Shown here: piece by piece, positions 1 through 7,500 of the stretch
Position numbering within the stretch: the first letter of the stretch is position 1
How the letters are laid out: each line of letters starts with the position of its first letter
NCBI GenBank assembly: GCA_045114665.1
Contig: JBGUKW010000181.1
Location: forward strand, 1-16,322
Origin: CADAWZ01 sp045114665
GTDB taxonomy: Bacteria > Vulcanimicrobiota > CADAWZ01
Direction: 5' to 3'
Length of the DNA: 16,322 nt
Notes under the pieces: generated by a model
What the model saw: the letters and a program-made list of their open reading frames with translations, nothing else
Told to the model about the DNA's origin: nothing
Database searches by the model: none
Made by a program: the position numbers and the translations under genes

Positions 1-443
1 GGGAAAGAGTCTATACTATCTGCAACTGTAAAATATGCAGTTAGTGCTTGATCGCCAAGCTCTGCCAATTTTTCTCCTATGCTTGGCTTTTGATTATTTT
101 CAGCATTTCTTTCTTCTTCAGTTATTGTTCTTGTCTCATTTTGTATTTCTTCAGTATTTTCTTCATTTGCTGTTTCTTCAGTTTGAGGAATATGTTGTGG
201 AGTTACTTCTTGTGGTTCTGTGTTATTTGTTTCAACAGAACTTGTATTTTCTGAAGTTCTTGTATGTTGTTGTATTTGAGTTCTTGAAATTTCTTGAGTA
301 TTATTTGAAGATGAATTTAATGAGATTGAATCTCCGATATTTTCATGAACTGATTCTGTATTTTGAGGCTGTGGATTTTGTATATTATTTGAAGTAGTTG
401 TATTGTTGTAAATTTGTGGAGTTGTTGATGATATTGAATTCAT
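1..443 (-). CDS. Partial gene: N-terminal part of a disordered Asn/Thr/Gln/Glu-rich protein
   Basis: This reading frame is open on the minus strand from the ATG at 443-441 to the window edge, so only its first 147 codons are visible. It begins MNSISSTTPQIYNN and is dominated by Asn, Thr, Ser, Gln and Glu, with no hydrophobic stretch. This suggests a long disordered N-terminal region. Near the edge the composition changes to a more ordered-looking helix (EKLAELGDQALTAYFTVADS), which may begin a folded domain outside the window. A perfect TATAAT lies upstream on this strand (473-478) with no clear -35 box, and the SD is weak (AAAGAAAG). It is divergent from the gene at 586. I recognise no family, and the function is unknown. 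The open frame together with the natural start context make it more likely coding than the opposite strand. Confidence 0.6.
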   Translation of the reverse strand, partial: MNSISSTTPQIYNNTTTSNNIQNPQPQNTESVHENIGDSISLNSSSNNTQEISRTQIQQHTRTSENTSSVETNNTEPQEVTPQHIPQTEETANEENTEEIQNETRTITEEERNAENNQKPSIGEKLAELGDQALTAYFTVADSIDSF

Positions 444-521
444 TTTATTTATTCTACTTTCTTTTTTTATATATTATACGACAAAATCAAAAAAAATATA
501 TAAAAAAAATGTTAATTTTTC

Positions 522-550
522 TTGAAGTTTTTTGAACATTGTTATATAAT
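522..550 (+). promoter_or_regulatory. Sigma70-type promoter for the 586-1633 genes
   Basis: TTGAAG at 522-527 and a perfect TATAAT at 545-550 are separated by exactly 17 bp. Transcription would start near 557, giving a leader of about 30 nt before the SD (AAGGGTGA, 573-580) and the TTG start at 586. This is the best-matching promoter in the window. Confidence 0.7.
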
Positions 551-585
551 GTATAAAATTTTTTTTAATTAAAAGGGTGATTTAA

Positions 586-1005
586 TTGAGTTATATTTCA
601 AATACTGATAATGCAGGTAAACAGAGAACTAAACTTTGCAAAATAATTGTAATTTCTATAAAAGAGTTATTCAAAGACCCAAATCCAAATGAACATTCAA
701 AAGAATTGATAAAATGTATTGCTGTTTCATTAAAGAAAATATTTAATGGTATTGATGAAACATTGCTTGCTTGGGAGAAGAGAAATTTTTGGCAAAAATC
801 CGAAAAATTTAGAATGGAGTGGGAATGGACTGGAAATTATGCAGATAAAATAGCAAATGCTTTGAAGAAAGATGACTGGGGAGAAATTGCTATTTTGATT
901 ACATTCATTGCTCAAAAGTTTGAAAATATCACTGTTTCTGAAAATCATCGACTTGGAACGCCATGGATTGGAGCAGGAGAAGAATTTACGAAAATTTATG
1001 GATAA
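586..1005 (+). CDS. Hypothetical protein, 139 aa
   Basis: I do not recognise this protein. It is predicted cytoplasmic and mostly helical, with no signal peptide or membrane segment. It carries a Trp-rich middle part (residues about 62-95, with LAWEKRNFW, MEWEWTG and KDDWGE). The start is a TTG, chosen because AAGGGTGA sits 5 nt upstream and the frame has no nearby ATG in a better context. A strong promoter lies just before it. Its last 8 nt overlap the start of the YigZ-family gene (ATGGATAA carries both start and stop), so the two are translationally coupled. The coupling hints at related expression but does not reveal a role. Coding is well supported by start context and frame length. Confidence 0.75.
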   Translation: MSYISNTDNAGKQRTKLCKIIVISIKELFKDPNPNEHSKELIKCIAVSLKKIFNGIDETLLAWEKRNFWQKSEKFRMEWEWTGNYADKIANALKKDDWGEIAILITFIAQKFENITVSENHRLGTPWIGAGEEFTKIYG

Positions 1006-1633
1006 GTTTATACCTTATGAAAGAGCTGAAGTATCTTATGTTATAAAAAAGTCAAAATTTCTTGTAACAGCTTCTCCAGTTTTTAATGCAGAAGAGGCAA
1101 GGCTTTTTATTTCTGAAATAAAGAAAAAATATTCAGATGCGACACACAATGTTTCTGCTTTTATAATTGGTAGTGGAAATAGTGTAATATCGGGGTGTTC
1201 AGATGATGGAGAACCAGCTGGGACTGCTGGAAAGCCGATGTTAACAGCATTGATAGGCAGTATATTTACAAATATTGTACTTGTTTCAACGAGATGGTTT
1301 GGAGGTATAAAACTTGGAACAGGTGGACTTGTAAAGGCATATTCAGAAGGTGTTTTTCAGATTGTTCCACTTTTAAAAAAATCTATTATAACTTTTATTG
1401 ATAAAATAGAATTGTCTTTTTCTTATGGTTTTTATGATTTGATTTTGTCTTTTATTGGAAAATTTGGAGCTGAAATTGAATCGTCTGATTTCTCTGAAAA
1501 TGTAAGATTAATTTGTGTTGTTAAAAGTGAAAAGCTATCTGAATTTAAGAAAGAATTGATAGATTTAACAAGCGGAAAAATTCTGTTTGAAATTTTAGAG
1601 CAGAATATAAATAAAAAAATATTGGTAAAATAA
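998..1633 (+). CDS. yigZ: YigZ / IMPACT family protein (UPF0029), 211 aa
   Basis: This is a member of the YigZ/IMPACT family, whose bacterial biochemical role is not settled; eukaryotic IMPACT regulates translation through GCN1/GCN2. The signature of the N-terminal UPF0029 domain is clear: SDDGEPAGTAGKPML at residues 68-82, then STRWFGGIKLGTGGLVKAY at 97-115. The remaining residues, to 211, fit the ferredoxin-like DUF1949 C-terminal domain. Length matches the family at around 200 residues. The frame is open further upstream, but ATG 998 gives the family-like N-terminus (MDKFIPYERAEVSYVIKKSKF, split here as MDKFIPYERA then EVSYVIKKSKF) and overlaps the upstream stop by 8 nt. The nearest SD-like AGGAG lies 18 nt upstream, so translation probably depends on coupling. 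A strong terminator follows directly. Confidence 0.9.
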   Translation: MDKFIPYERAEVSYVIKKSKFLVTASPVFNAEEARLFISEIKKKYSDATHNVSAFIIGSGNSVISGCSDDGEPAGTAGKPMLTALIGSIFTNIVLVSTRWFGGIKLGTGGLVKAYSEGVFQIVPLLKKSIITFIDKIELSFSYGFYDLILSFIGKFGAEIESSDFSENVRLICVVKSEKLSEFKKELIDLTSGKILFEILEQNINKKILVK

Positions 1634-1674
1634 AATAGTCATTGCAGATTTTTAATCCTGCAATGACTATTTTT
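1632..1674. terminator. Strong rho-independent terminator after yigZ
   Basis: A perfect 16-bp stem (1632-1647 with 1658-1673) has a 10-nt loop. The arm read on plus is AAAATAGTCATTGCAG, and the right arm runs into TTTTT. The left side is A-rich, so it could also terminate minus-strand transcription from the right. It overlaps the yigZ stop codon. Confidence 0.9.
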
Positions 1675-1744
1675 GTAGAGATAGCTTAGTTAATTGCGAT
1701 AGTTAGCACGATATGTTTCACGAGATACATTCCAGTGAATTTGT

Positions 1745-1822
1745 GAATTAGGAATGTTTGTGTATTCACTTGGCTAATTGGCAGTTTACCAATACACCCT
1801 AATTCGTTAGGCTAATTTTTTT
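1745..1822. repeat. Nested inverted repeat with bulge followed by T-run
   Basis: GAATTAGG (1745-1752) and GTGTATT (1760-1766) pair with the contiguous arm AATACACCCTAATTC (1791-1805). This gives a 15-bp inverted repeat interrupted on the left by a 7-nt bulge (AATGTTT). The loop carries GGCTAATT (1772-1779), which recurs just outside the stem (1810-1817) before a run of T. The structure could be a terminator, a structured RNA or a decayed insertion-sequence end. Confidence 0.5.
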
Positions 1823-1855
1823 CCAAAAAATAAGTAAATAAAAAGTTGCTATAAA

Positions 1856-1934
1856 CTATCCAATATATGCCTGCATACTGCCTGTTTTGCTCCCTTGCAA
1901 TGACAATACCTCTAAATAGAGGCTATTTGGATAG
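1856..1934. repeat. 79-bp MITE/REP-like element with 8-bp terminal inverted repeats
   Basis: CTATCCAA (1856-1863) and TTGGATAG (1927-1934) are perfect 8-bp inverted repeats. They enclose a small hairpin CCTCT/AGAGG (1909-1913 with 1918-1922). On the minus strand the core contains GTCATTGCAAGGGAGCAAAA. This resembles dispersed repeats of the type GTCATTGCGAGGAGCGAAGC that I know from many bacterial genomes, but the match is from memory only. TGCAATGAC is also shared with the yigZ terminator arm. Confidence 0.45.
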
Positions 1935-2045
1935 ATTTTAAAATATTAATTAACTAGCACAAGCAGTTAAATAAGTAATTTTAGTAAAAAATTCACAAAA
2001 ATATTTTATTAACATAGTTAACAAAATATCAACATAATTCAAAAT

Positions 2046-2075
2046 AAAAAAAGGCGAATCTCTATGAGATTCGCC
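2046..2075 (-). terminator. Rho-independent terminator for the 2163-4310 unit
   Basis: A perfect 10-bp G+C-rich stem (GGCGAATCTC 2053-2062 with GAGATTCGCC 2066-2075) has a 3-nt loop. Read on minus it is followed by seven T (2052-2046). There is no T-run on the plus side, so it serves the minus-strand genes. Confidence 0.9.
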
Positions 2076-2078
2076 CTC

Positions 2079-2112
2079 TATAAAGATACATTAATTATAA
2101 TCTATCTTTATA
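2079..2112. repeat. 10-bp inverted repeat between the terminator and the FmdB-type gene
   Basis: TATAAAGATA (2079-2088) and TATCTTTATA (2103-2112) are perfect inverted repeats with a 14-nt loop, and on plus they are followed by ATTTTT. It may be a weak second terminator. It is purely A+T apart from one G-C pair, so its folding would be weak. Confidence 0.4.
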
Positions 2113-2162
2113 ATTTTTACAAGTAAATTTTTGTAAAATATTAGAAGGATAAAAATATTGGA

Positions 2163-2450
2163 TTACCATGCTTTATCAGGGTCTGTTGTTGTTCTTCTAT
2201 ACACACCTTTTTCTTCTCTTACAAGTTTTGTAAATCCCATTCTGCTTAAATTTTTGTCACTTAAAAGCTGTTTTTGTCTATCTGTATAAAAATAGACACC
2301 ATAGGGAGCTATTATCCTCTCTATTTCTCCTCCACATTTTGGACATGCTTTCAATGCTTCGTCATCCATGTGTTGTTTGATTTCAAATGTGTCTTTGCAA
2401 TATTCGCAACCTTTTGAATTTTTAGTTGCTCTGTAACAGTATGTAGGCAT
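2163..2450 (-). CDS. FmdB-type zinc-ribbon protein, 95 aa
   Basis: A small zinc-ribbon protein of the FmdB / CxxC_CxxC_SSSS family, usually annotated as a putative regulatory protein with no established function. The start MPTYCYR is typical of the family (MPTYEYRC). Two Cys pairs, C15-x2-C18 and C36-x2-C39, form the zinc knuckle, with the family's GGEIERII segment after the second pair. The C-terminal 50 residues are basic and Lys/Arg-rich and end in DPDKAW. One departure is that the first pair is preceded by a small insertion (ATKNSKGCEYC). It lies 18 nt downstream of the membrane-protein gene, with its SD (AAGGAAG, 2461-2467) in the gap, so both are probably one transcript ended by the terminator at 2046-2075. 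Confidence 0.85.
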   Translation of the reverse strand: MPTYCYRATKNSKGCEYCKDTFEIKQHMDDEALKACPKCGGEIERIIAPYGVYFYTDRQKQLLSDKNLSRMGFTKLVREEKGVYRRTTTDPDKAW

Positions 2451-2468
2451 ATTTTAAACACTTCCTTT

Positions 2469-4310
2469 TTATTGAACAGAACCACCAGCTGAACCAAAGT
2501 CAGAACCTTCCGAAGAAGATGAGGTTGTGTTATTTGGTGTAGTTGCCGAATTTGTTTGGTTTATTGCAGGTTCTGTTTCAACTTGTTGTATAGATTCTTT
2601 TTTGATATTTTTTTCTTCTTGTTTAGTTGGTTCATCTTCCACATAAGTGCTTCCCTTGGGAATTAAATTTATATGTGGCTTTTGAGAAACTGGAATCTCA
2701 ACTTTTTTTTCAGGCTGTTGTTGGATATTTTCGTTTGAATTGTTATTTTCTTCCTTTTGTTTCTGCTCTTCTTTATTTTCGTCTGGTTGTTTTTGTGAAA
2801 TTTCAGAATAAGAATTTGATTCTTTTTCTATTATTTGAGATATTGCAGAATCATCGACTGTTTCATATTTTCTATGAACACTTTTTACTTTAGTTTTGTT
2901 GTCTTCTGTTGAAAGTGTAAAAATTAGAATAGTTCGATCTTTCTTTTCTGTGGCTTCAGAACTTGAATCTTTATATGTTTCTATATATGATGTAGAAATT
3001 GAAATTAAGTTATTTTCTTCTTTAGCTTGTTCTTTAATTACACTTGGAATAGCAGAACCATCTGATAAAACATTTTCTGATACATCTTTATTTTTTTCTG
3101 TTTTTCCAAAAATTTTAGTCGTTTTTTCGGGGAATATAGATGTCGTTTTTGAATAATAGTCTTCTAATTGTCCCAAATCTCTAAACATGGATGTTATATT
3201 TGTATATCCTTCTTCTATTTGAATCACTTCATCAGGATTTTTGGAAATCAATTCATTTATTTCTTTATATTTTTGTGAAATCAATTTTTTTATTATTGAA
3301 TCTACAAATTTTTCAGGTGTTTCTCTTTCTATTTTTGTTTTATTATCCACTTTATCTTTTGGAGGTGGAGTATATTTTGGTTTTTGTTGTGCTGTTATAG
3401 ATGTATTGTGTGGATTCGGTTTATTTGGGTCATGATTCGGTTTTAGTATTTGAGAAAAGATAAATAACAATATTGCTATTGCCAAGACTATAAGAGCAAT
3501 GAGAACATATCTTTTTCTTTCGTCTTCTTCTGTCTCTTTATTGTCTTCTACATCATCTCTATTTTCATTTGATTTTTGAGGTTTTTGCGATTTTACTTTC
3601 TCTTCTTTTTTAGATTCACTGTTGTTTATTTTTTCTTTTTCTGTTTTTGCTGTTATATCAGTTTTATCGCTATTTGTATTTAATTTTTCCAAATCTTTTG
3701 CAGTAAGTCGCTTTGTTGGTTTTTTATTTATTTTTGATTTATCATTGTATAAATCACCAGTTACTTCTCCAGTTTGAGCATCTATATAAAATTTATGCTC
3801 TCTGCCATACTTGCTATTATATGTGCCCTCCCATATAGGAATAGCAACTAAAAAAGTACCTAAAAGCTCTGTTTCTTCTGTCAATTTTCCAAATTCATCA
3901 AAAAGAGTTGGGTATTGCTTTTTCAATAATTCATAGGCTCTTGGTTCTGCTTCTTCTTCACTTATTAGTATTGGTGTATAATTTTTTTGTTCTTGTTCAA
4001 ATTTGCGAAAATTATCGTTTTTAGATAATTCTATTACAGCATCAGGAACTTTATTACTTCCTGGAACTGTAATTATTATATCTAGGGGTTTTTCTTGTGG
4101 ATTTATTGCTTTTGTTTTAAACCAAAAACCAATACAACCATAGTAGTTTTTGATCATTTTGTTTAGAAAAAAATGGTCTCTTACATAAGTTTCAGAATTT
4201 TGTTTTTCTATCCATTGAAACAAAAGATCATGAGCCTGTTTAGTATCTATGTATGATTGCAAAATAGATGCATTGTTCTCTTCATTAGTTTTTTGTTCAT
4301 TTTTGCTCAT
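2469..4310 (-). CDS. Unknown single-pass membrane protein with long charged tails, 613 aa
   Basis: I do not recognise this family. Residues 1-190 look folded: a helical N-terminus, then GCIGFWFKTKAI and DIIITVPGSNKVPDAVIEL, and a segment at about 151-187 (FLVAIPIWEGTY, KFYIDAQTGEVTGDLY). The last segment resembles the beta-strand/turn pattern of PepSY-type repeats. A Lys/Glu/Asn-rich linker follows (190-267). One transmembrane helix lies at about 268-289 (YVLIALIVLAIAILLFIF), preceded by ERKR, so the N-terminal domain is probably cytoplasmic and the C-terminal part outside. Residues 330-485 look folded; from about 490 onward the protein is low-complexity Gln/Glu/Asn, ending Ser/Gly-rich. The start ATG 4310 has AAGGAAAA upstream. 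The gene is divergent from the TPR gene at 4514, so the two may share a regulatory region. The downstream partner is the FmdB-type gene. Confidence 0.75.
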   Translation of the reverse strand: MSKNEQKTNEENNASILQSYIDTKQAHDLLFQWIEKQNSETYVRDHFFLNKMIKNYYGCIGFWFKTKAINPQEKPLDIIITVPGSNKVPDAVIELSKNDNFRKFEQEQKNYTPILISEEEAEPRAYELLKKQYPTLFDEFGKLTEETELLGTFLVAIPIWEGTYNSKYGREHKFYIDAQTGEVTGDLYNDKSKINKKPTKRLTAKDLEKLNTNSDKTDITAKTEKEKINNSESKKEEKVKSQKPQKSNENRDDVEDNKETEEDERKRYVLIALIVLAIAILLFIFSQILKPNHDPNKPNPHNTSITAQQKPKYTPPPKDKVDNKTKIERETPEKFVDSIIKKLISQKYKEINELISKNPDEVIQIEEGYTNITSMFRDLGQLEDYYSKTTSIFPEKTTKIFGKTEKNKDVSENVLSDGSAIPSVIKEQAKEENNLISISTSYIETYKDSSSEATEKKDRTILIFTLSTEDNKTKVKSVHRKYETVDDSAISQIIEKESNSYSEISQKQPDENKEEQKQKEENNNSNENIQQQPEKKVEIPVSQKPHINLIPKGSTYVEDEPTKQEEKNIKKESIQQVETEPAINQTNSATTPNNTTSSSSEGSDFGSAGGSVQ

Positions 4311-4513
4311 AAAAAAAACTTTTCCTTGTTATTCTGTATAATATTCTTATTTTTAAATGTTCCTTTGTTTTTTCTTTTCTTTTTTCTAAAATCCTGTTTA
4401 TTAACTTGAATTTTAAAGGGAAAGATTTTTTTTAGTAGAATTTTTTTAGTAGAATTTTTTATTTATATTATATCATAATTGTTTTAAAGATATTTTTTAA
4501 GGACGGATATATA
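4311..4513. promoter_or_regulatory. Divergent intergenic region with tandem 14-bp repeat
   Basis: This region separates the divergent genes at 4310 (minus) and 4514 (plus), so it must hold promoters for both. It contains two perfect tandem copies of TTTTTTTAGTAGAA (4427-4440 and 4441-4454). A -10-like TATTAT on minus (4343-4338) and AT-rich -10-like sequences on plus near 4465-4480 are visible, but no convincing -35 boxes. The repeat may be a regulator site or simply slippage in an A/T tract. The SD for the plus gene is AAGGACGG (4499-4506). Confidence 0.4.
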
Positions 4514-7500
4514 ATGACTGCAAGTGTAAATATTAAATCAGATGAATTGATTGAAAATGCTTTGCGTATAGATTCTTCTACAAACCCAGATGAATATTTA
4601 AAATATTTAAATGAGGCTGTAGCTGTTGATCCTTACAATTTTAAGCCACATATTCTTTTGGGTTCTTTCTATCAGAAGAAAGAACAGTATGCTGAGGCAG
4701 CAAAATCTTATCTTCAGGCTTTGAATATTGATTATAAGTTGAAAGATGATGCTAATGAAGCTGCTAAAGTTTATTTGAATCTTGGAAAGATATATCAAAA
4801 TTTGGGAGAAAAAACAAAATCTCTTATTTATTACAAGGATTATATCGGATTATTTCCAGATACTCCTCATTCAAATAGACTTGCTCCACAAATCTATGTG
4901 AAATTGAAAAATTTTCAGAATTGGTATTCATCATATAAAGATGCAAGAGTTAAATTAGATGAAGGCAAACATAAAGAGGCTGAAAAACTCTTTAAATATT
5001 GTCTAAAGGTAAATCCTTCTTTTGCTTGGTCAGGTTTTTATCTTGCAAAATCATATATAGATAGAGGCGTTACAGCATCTGTTATAGATGTTTTGAAAAA
5101 ATCTTTAAAACACAGGGAACACTATTGTTTTAAGTATGAATTATATAAATTTCAGTTTGATAATTCATTTGATCTTGAAGAAAATTTGTTGACAGAACTA
5201 AGAGAAGAAGCACCTAATTTTGTTCCTGGTATTCTTCTTGAAGCAAAAAAACTTGCTTCTGTTGGCGAAAATGACAATGCTGCAGAACTATTTAAAAAAG
5301 TTGTAACAGCTATGCCAGGAACTGATTTTGCTCAAGAAGCCCTTGATGGACTTTTTAAAATTCAGTCAATAGAGCAGATAGAGGAGCCTGCACAAGAAGA
5401 AGTTGTTGAAGAAGTCAAAACTGTAGAACCTCCTAAGCCTAAGGCAAGAAAAGGTCTTTTGCATAAAACTCCAAGAAATACTGAACCAAAAGTTGAAGAA
5501 CAACCAAAGATTGAAGAAGTTCAGCAAGTTGTAGCTGAACCAGAAGTTAGTTCAACAGAAGAACAAGTTGTACAGTCTGATGAAGTTGTAGAGGAAGTTT
5601 CTGAAAATGTTGAGCAACCACAAGAAGAATCTTCTTTAGCTTCAGAAGGATTTACAACAACTGATTATCAGCCTGTTACAGATTATAACCAACAAGATGA
5701 GGAAATTTTTGGAAATCAAGAAGACATTGAACAAGAAGAGCTTTTTACAGCTCCATCAAAAGAGGAAACCTCTGTACTGGAATTTTCTTCAAATGAAAAT
5801 GTTGAACAACTAAATCCTGCATCTGTAGATCCTGCTTTGGATTTTACCACTGCTATGGCTAATGAGGCAAAATTACAAGAAGAGAAAGAAGCAGAGATAA
5901 GAGCAAAGATACAGGAAGAATCTCAAGGTATTATAGATGAGGCTATTTCAAAAGCTGATAAGATAACTGAAGATGCTTATGCTGAAGCTGAAGTCATAAA
6001 AGAGACAGCTAAAAAAGAGTATGAAGAGTTAGAACAAAAATTGAGATCAGAATTAGCTCAGGAAAGAGAACAGATGCTTGCTGAAAAAGAGCAGATGCTT
6101 GCCGAAGTTGAAGCTATGAAGGTTGAAATTAAGGAAAAAGCAGAAGCAGAAGCAACTGAAAAGATTGAGAAAGCAGAAGAAGAGGCTGAAGCAATAAGAC
6201 AACAGGCTGAAGAAGATGCTGAAGAAGCACGAAAAGAAGGACAGATATCAGCTCAAATTCTCAGAAAAAAAATAGAGATCGAGGAACGCTATGAGGAACT
6301 TTTATTGAAATTAAACAAAGAGAGAAAAACATTGCGTTTGAAATCACTTGACGATGCAGAAAAAATAATCAGAGTTGCTGAAAAAAGAAGAGATGAAGTT
6401 ATTTCAAGAGCTGAAATGATATCTGCTAAAATAGAAAAACTAAGTAAAGAGGCAGATGAAAAATATAGCATTATATATCAGACAGCTATTGATGATTCAT
6501 GTAAAATGATTGCTGATATACGTCAAAAAGCTGAAGATGAAGGAAAACATATAATTGACCTTGCAAATGAAGAGAGAAAGAAAATTCTTCAAAATGCAAA
6601 TGATAGAGCTAAGGAGATTCTAGATAAAGGTCTTGCAAAAACAAGTGAAGTTTCTGATGATTCAGTAAATAAAATTGTCATGGATTATGGCAGTATTGCT
6701 GATGTGGCAAGACAGAAGATTGATGAATTCTGTGTTGAACTTCGTAATTCATTTGAGATGATATTTAATCAGAATGTCGTTGAGATTAAGAATAAGTTTA
6801 ACTTAAATCTCGATGAAGCTATTGATGAAAATGGCGAATCAATGAGAAAATTTAGTGAATCTCTAAAGGAAGATTTGGCAAAAACAGATATAAGTGATGT
6901 ATTTTCACAGGAAGAAGGACTTGATCCAGTTCCAGTTAACTTGTTAAAAGATACAGAACCTGTTGAAGATATGACTGTAAATCTTTCAAAGAAACTTGAA
7001 GCAGGTAGTCAAGGTGAATTTCCTTCAACACATAATTTAACAGATGGAATTTATGGAGAAAATGAATCAAATGTTTTGGACGATTTCTCTGAACCAACTG
7101 AAGAGCAAATAAATGCTGAAATAAAAGAAAAGGTTCAAAATTTTGTGGGTGAAACATTTGATGGCATTGATGAAGAAGATAAAATAAAAGATGAAATTTC
7201 TGAAGATGTCATAGAGGAGTCATTTGAGGAAGAACCTGTTGAAGAGGAACAACCTGTTGAAGAGGAACAACCTGTTGAAGAGGATATAGAAGAAGCTATT
7301 GAGGAACAGCATGTTGAAGAAGAACAACCTGTTGAGGATATCGTTGTTGAAGAATCTCCAGCAAGAACAGCAAAAGAAACTGTCATATTGCCGAGATCAG
7401 AAATAGAAAGACAAATGAAACAAGAGAATATCTCTGAAGAACCTTCTTATAAAGAAGAAGCAGAAATTAGCGAAGATATTCCTCAGGAATTGGAAGAAGA

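Larger units (their letters stand above)
1675..2162. other. Non-coding interval with several inverted repeats
   Basis: No convincing gene lies in this interval of nearly 490 bp. Short frames on the minus strand (about 1690-1810) are open for only 25-40 codons, have no usable start, and resemble nothing I recognise. The interval holds two imperfect inverted-repeat elements (1745-1805 and 1856-1934, listed separately), an AT-rich stretch without visible structure (1935-2045), a terminator for the minus-strand genes (2046-2075) and a further 10-bp inverted repeat (2079-2112). The repeat density suggests remnants of small mobile elements or a structured RNA, but neither is shown. Confidence 0.6.

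Noticed and set aside
35..397. Plus-strand open frame of 120 codons rich in Phe/Leu at the left edge
   Set aside because: It is the complement of the open minus-strand frame with natural start and composition; the Phe/Leu richness reflects antisense GAA/CAA codons.
908..997. N-terminal extension of the YigZ-family frame
   Set aside because: It overlaps the upstream gene for 90 nt, lacks an SD, and the family begins near MDKFIPYERA; ATG 998 fits the 8-nt overlap.
1690..1810. Minus-strand short frames such as one ending SRETYRANYRN
   Set aside because: Only 25-40 codons, two overlapping frames are equally open, no start or SD, and the sequence is dominated by inverted repeats.
1745..1934. CRISPR-like array
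   Set aside because: The repeats are inverted, not direct, and unequal, with no regular spacers; no cas gene is in the window.
2627..3435. Several plus-strand frames (64-88 codons) inside the 613-aa gene
   Set aside because: All lie opposite the coding frame of the membrane protein, lack SD sites and have the composition expected of antisense.
7235..7284. Tandem repeat as a possible regulatory or CRISPR repeat
   Set aside because: It is in frame within coding sequence and encodes PVEEEQ units of the acidic tail.
7135..7386. Ser-rich minus-strand open frame of 83 codons
   Set aside because: It is the antisense of the acidic Glu-rich tail of the TPR/coiled-coil protein; repeated TCT/TCC are the complement of GAA/GAG repeats.
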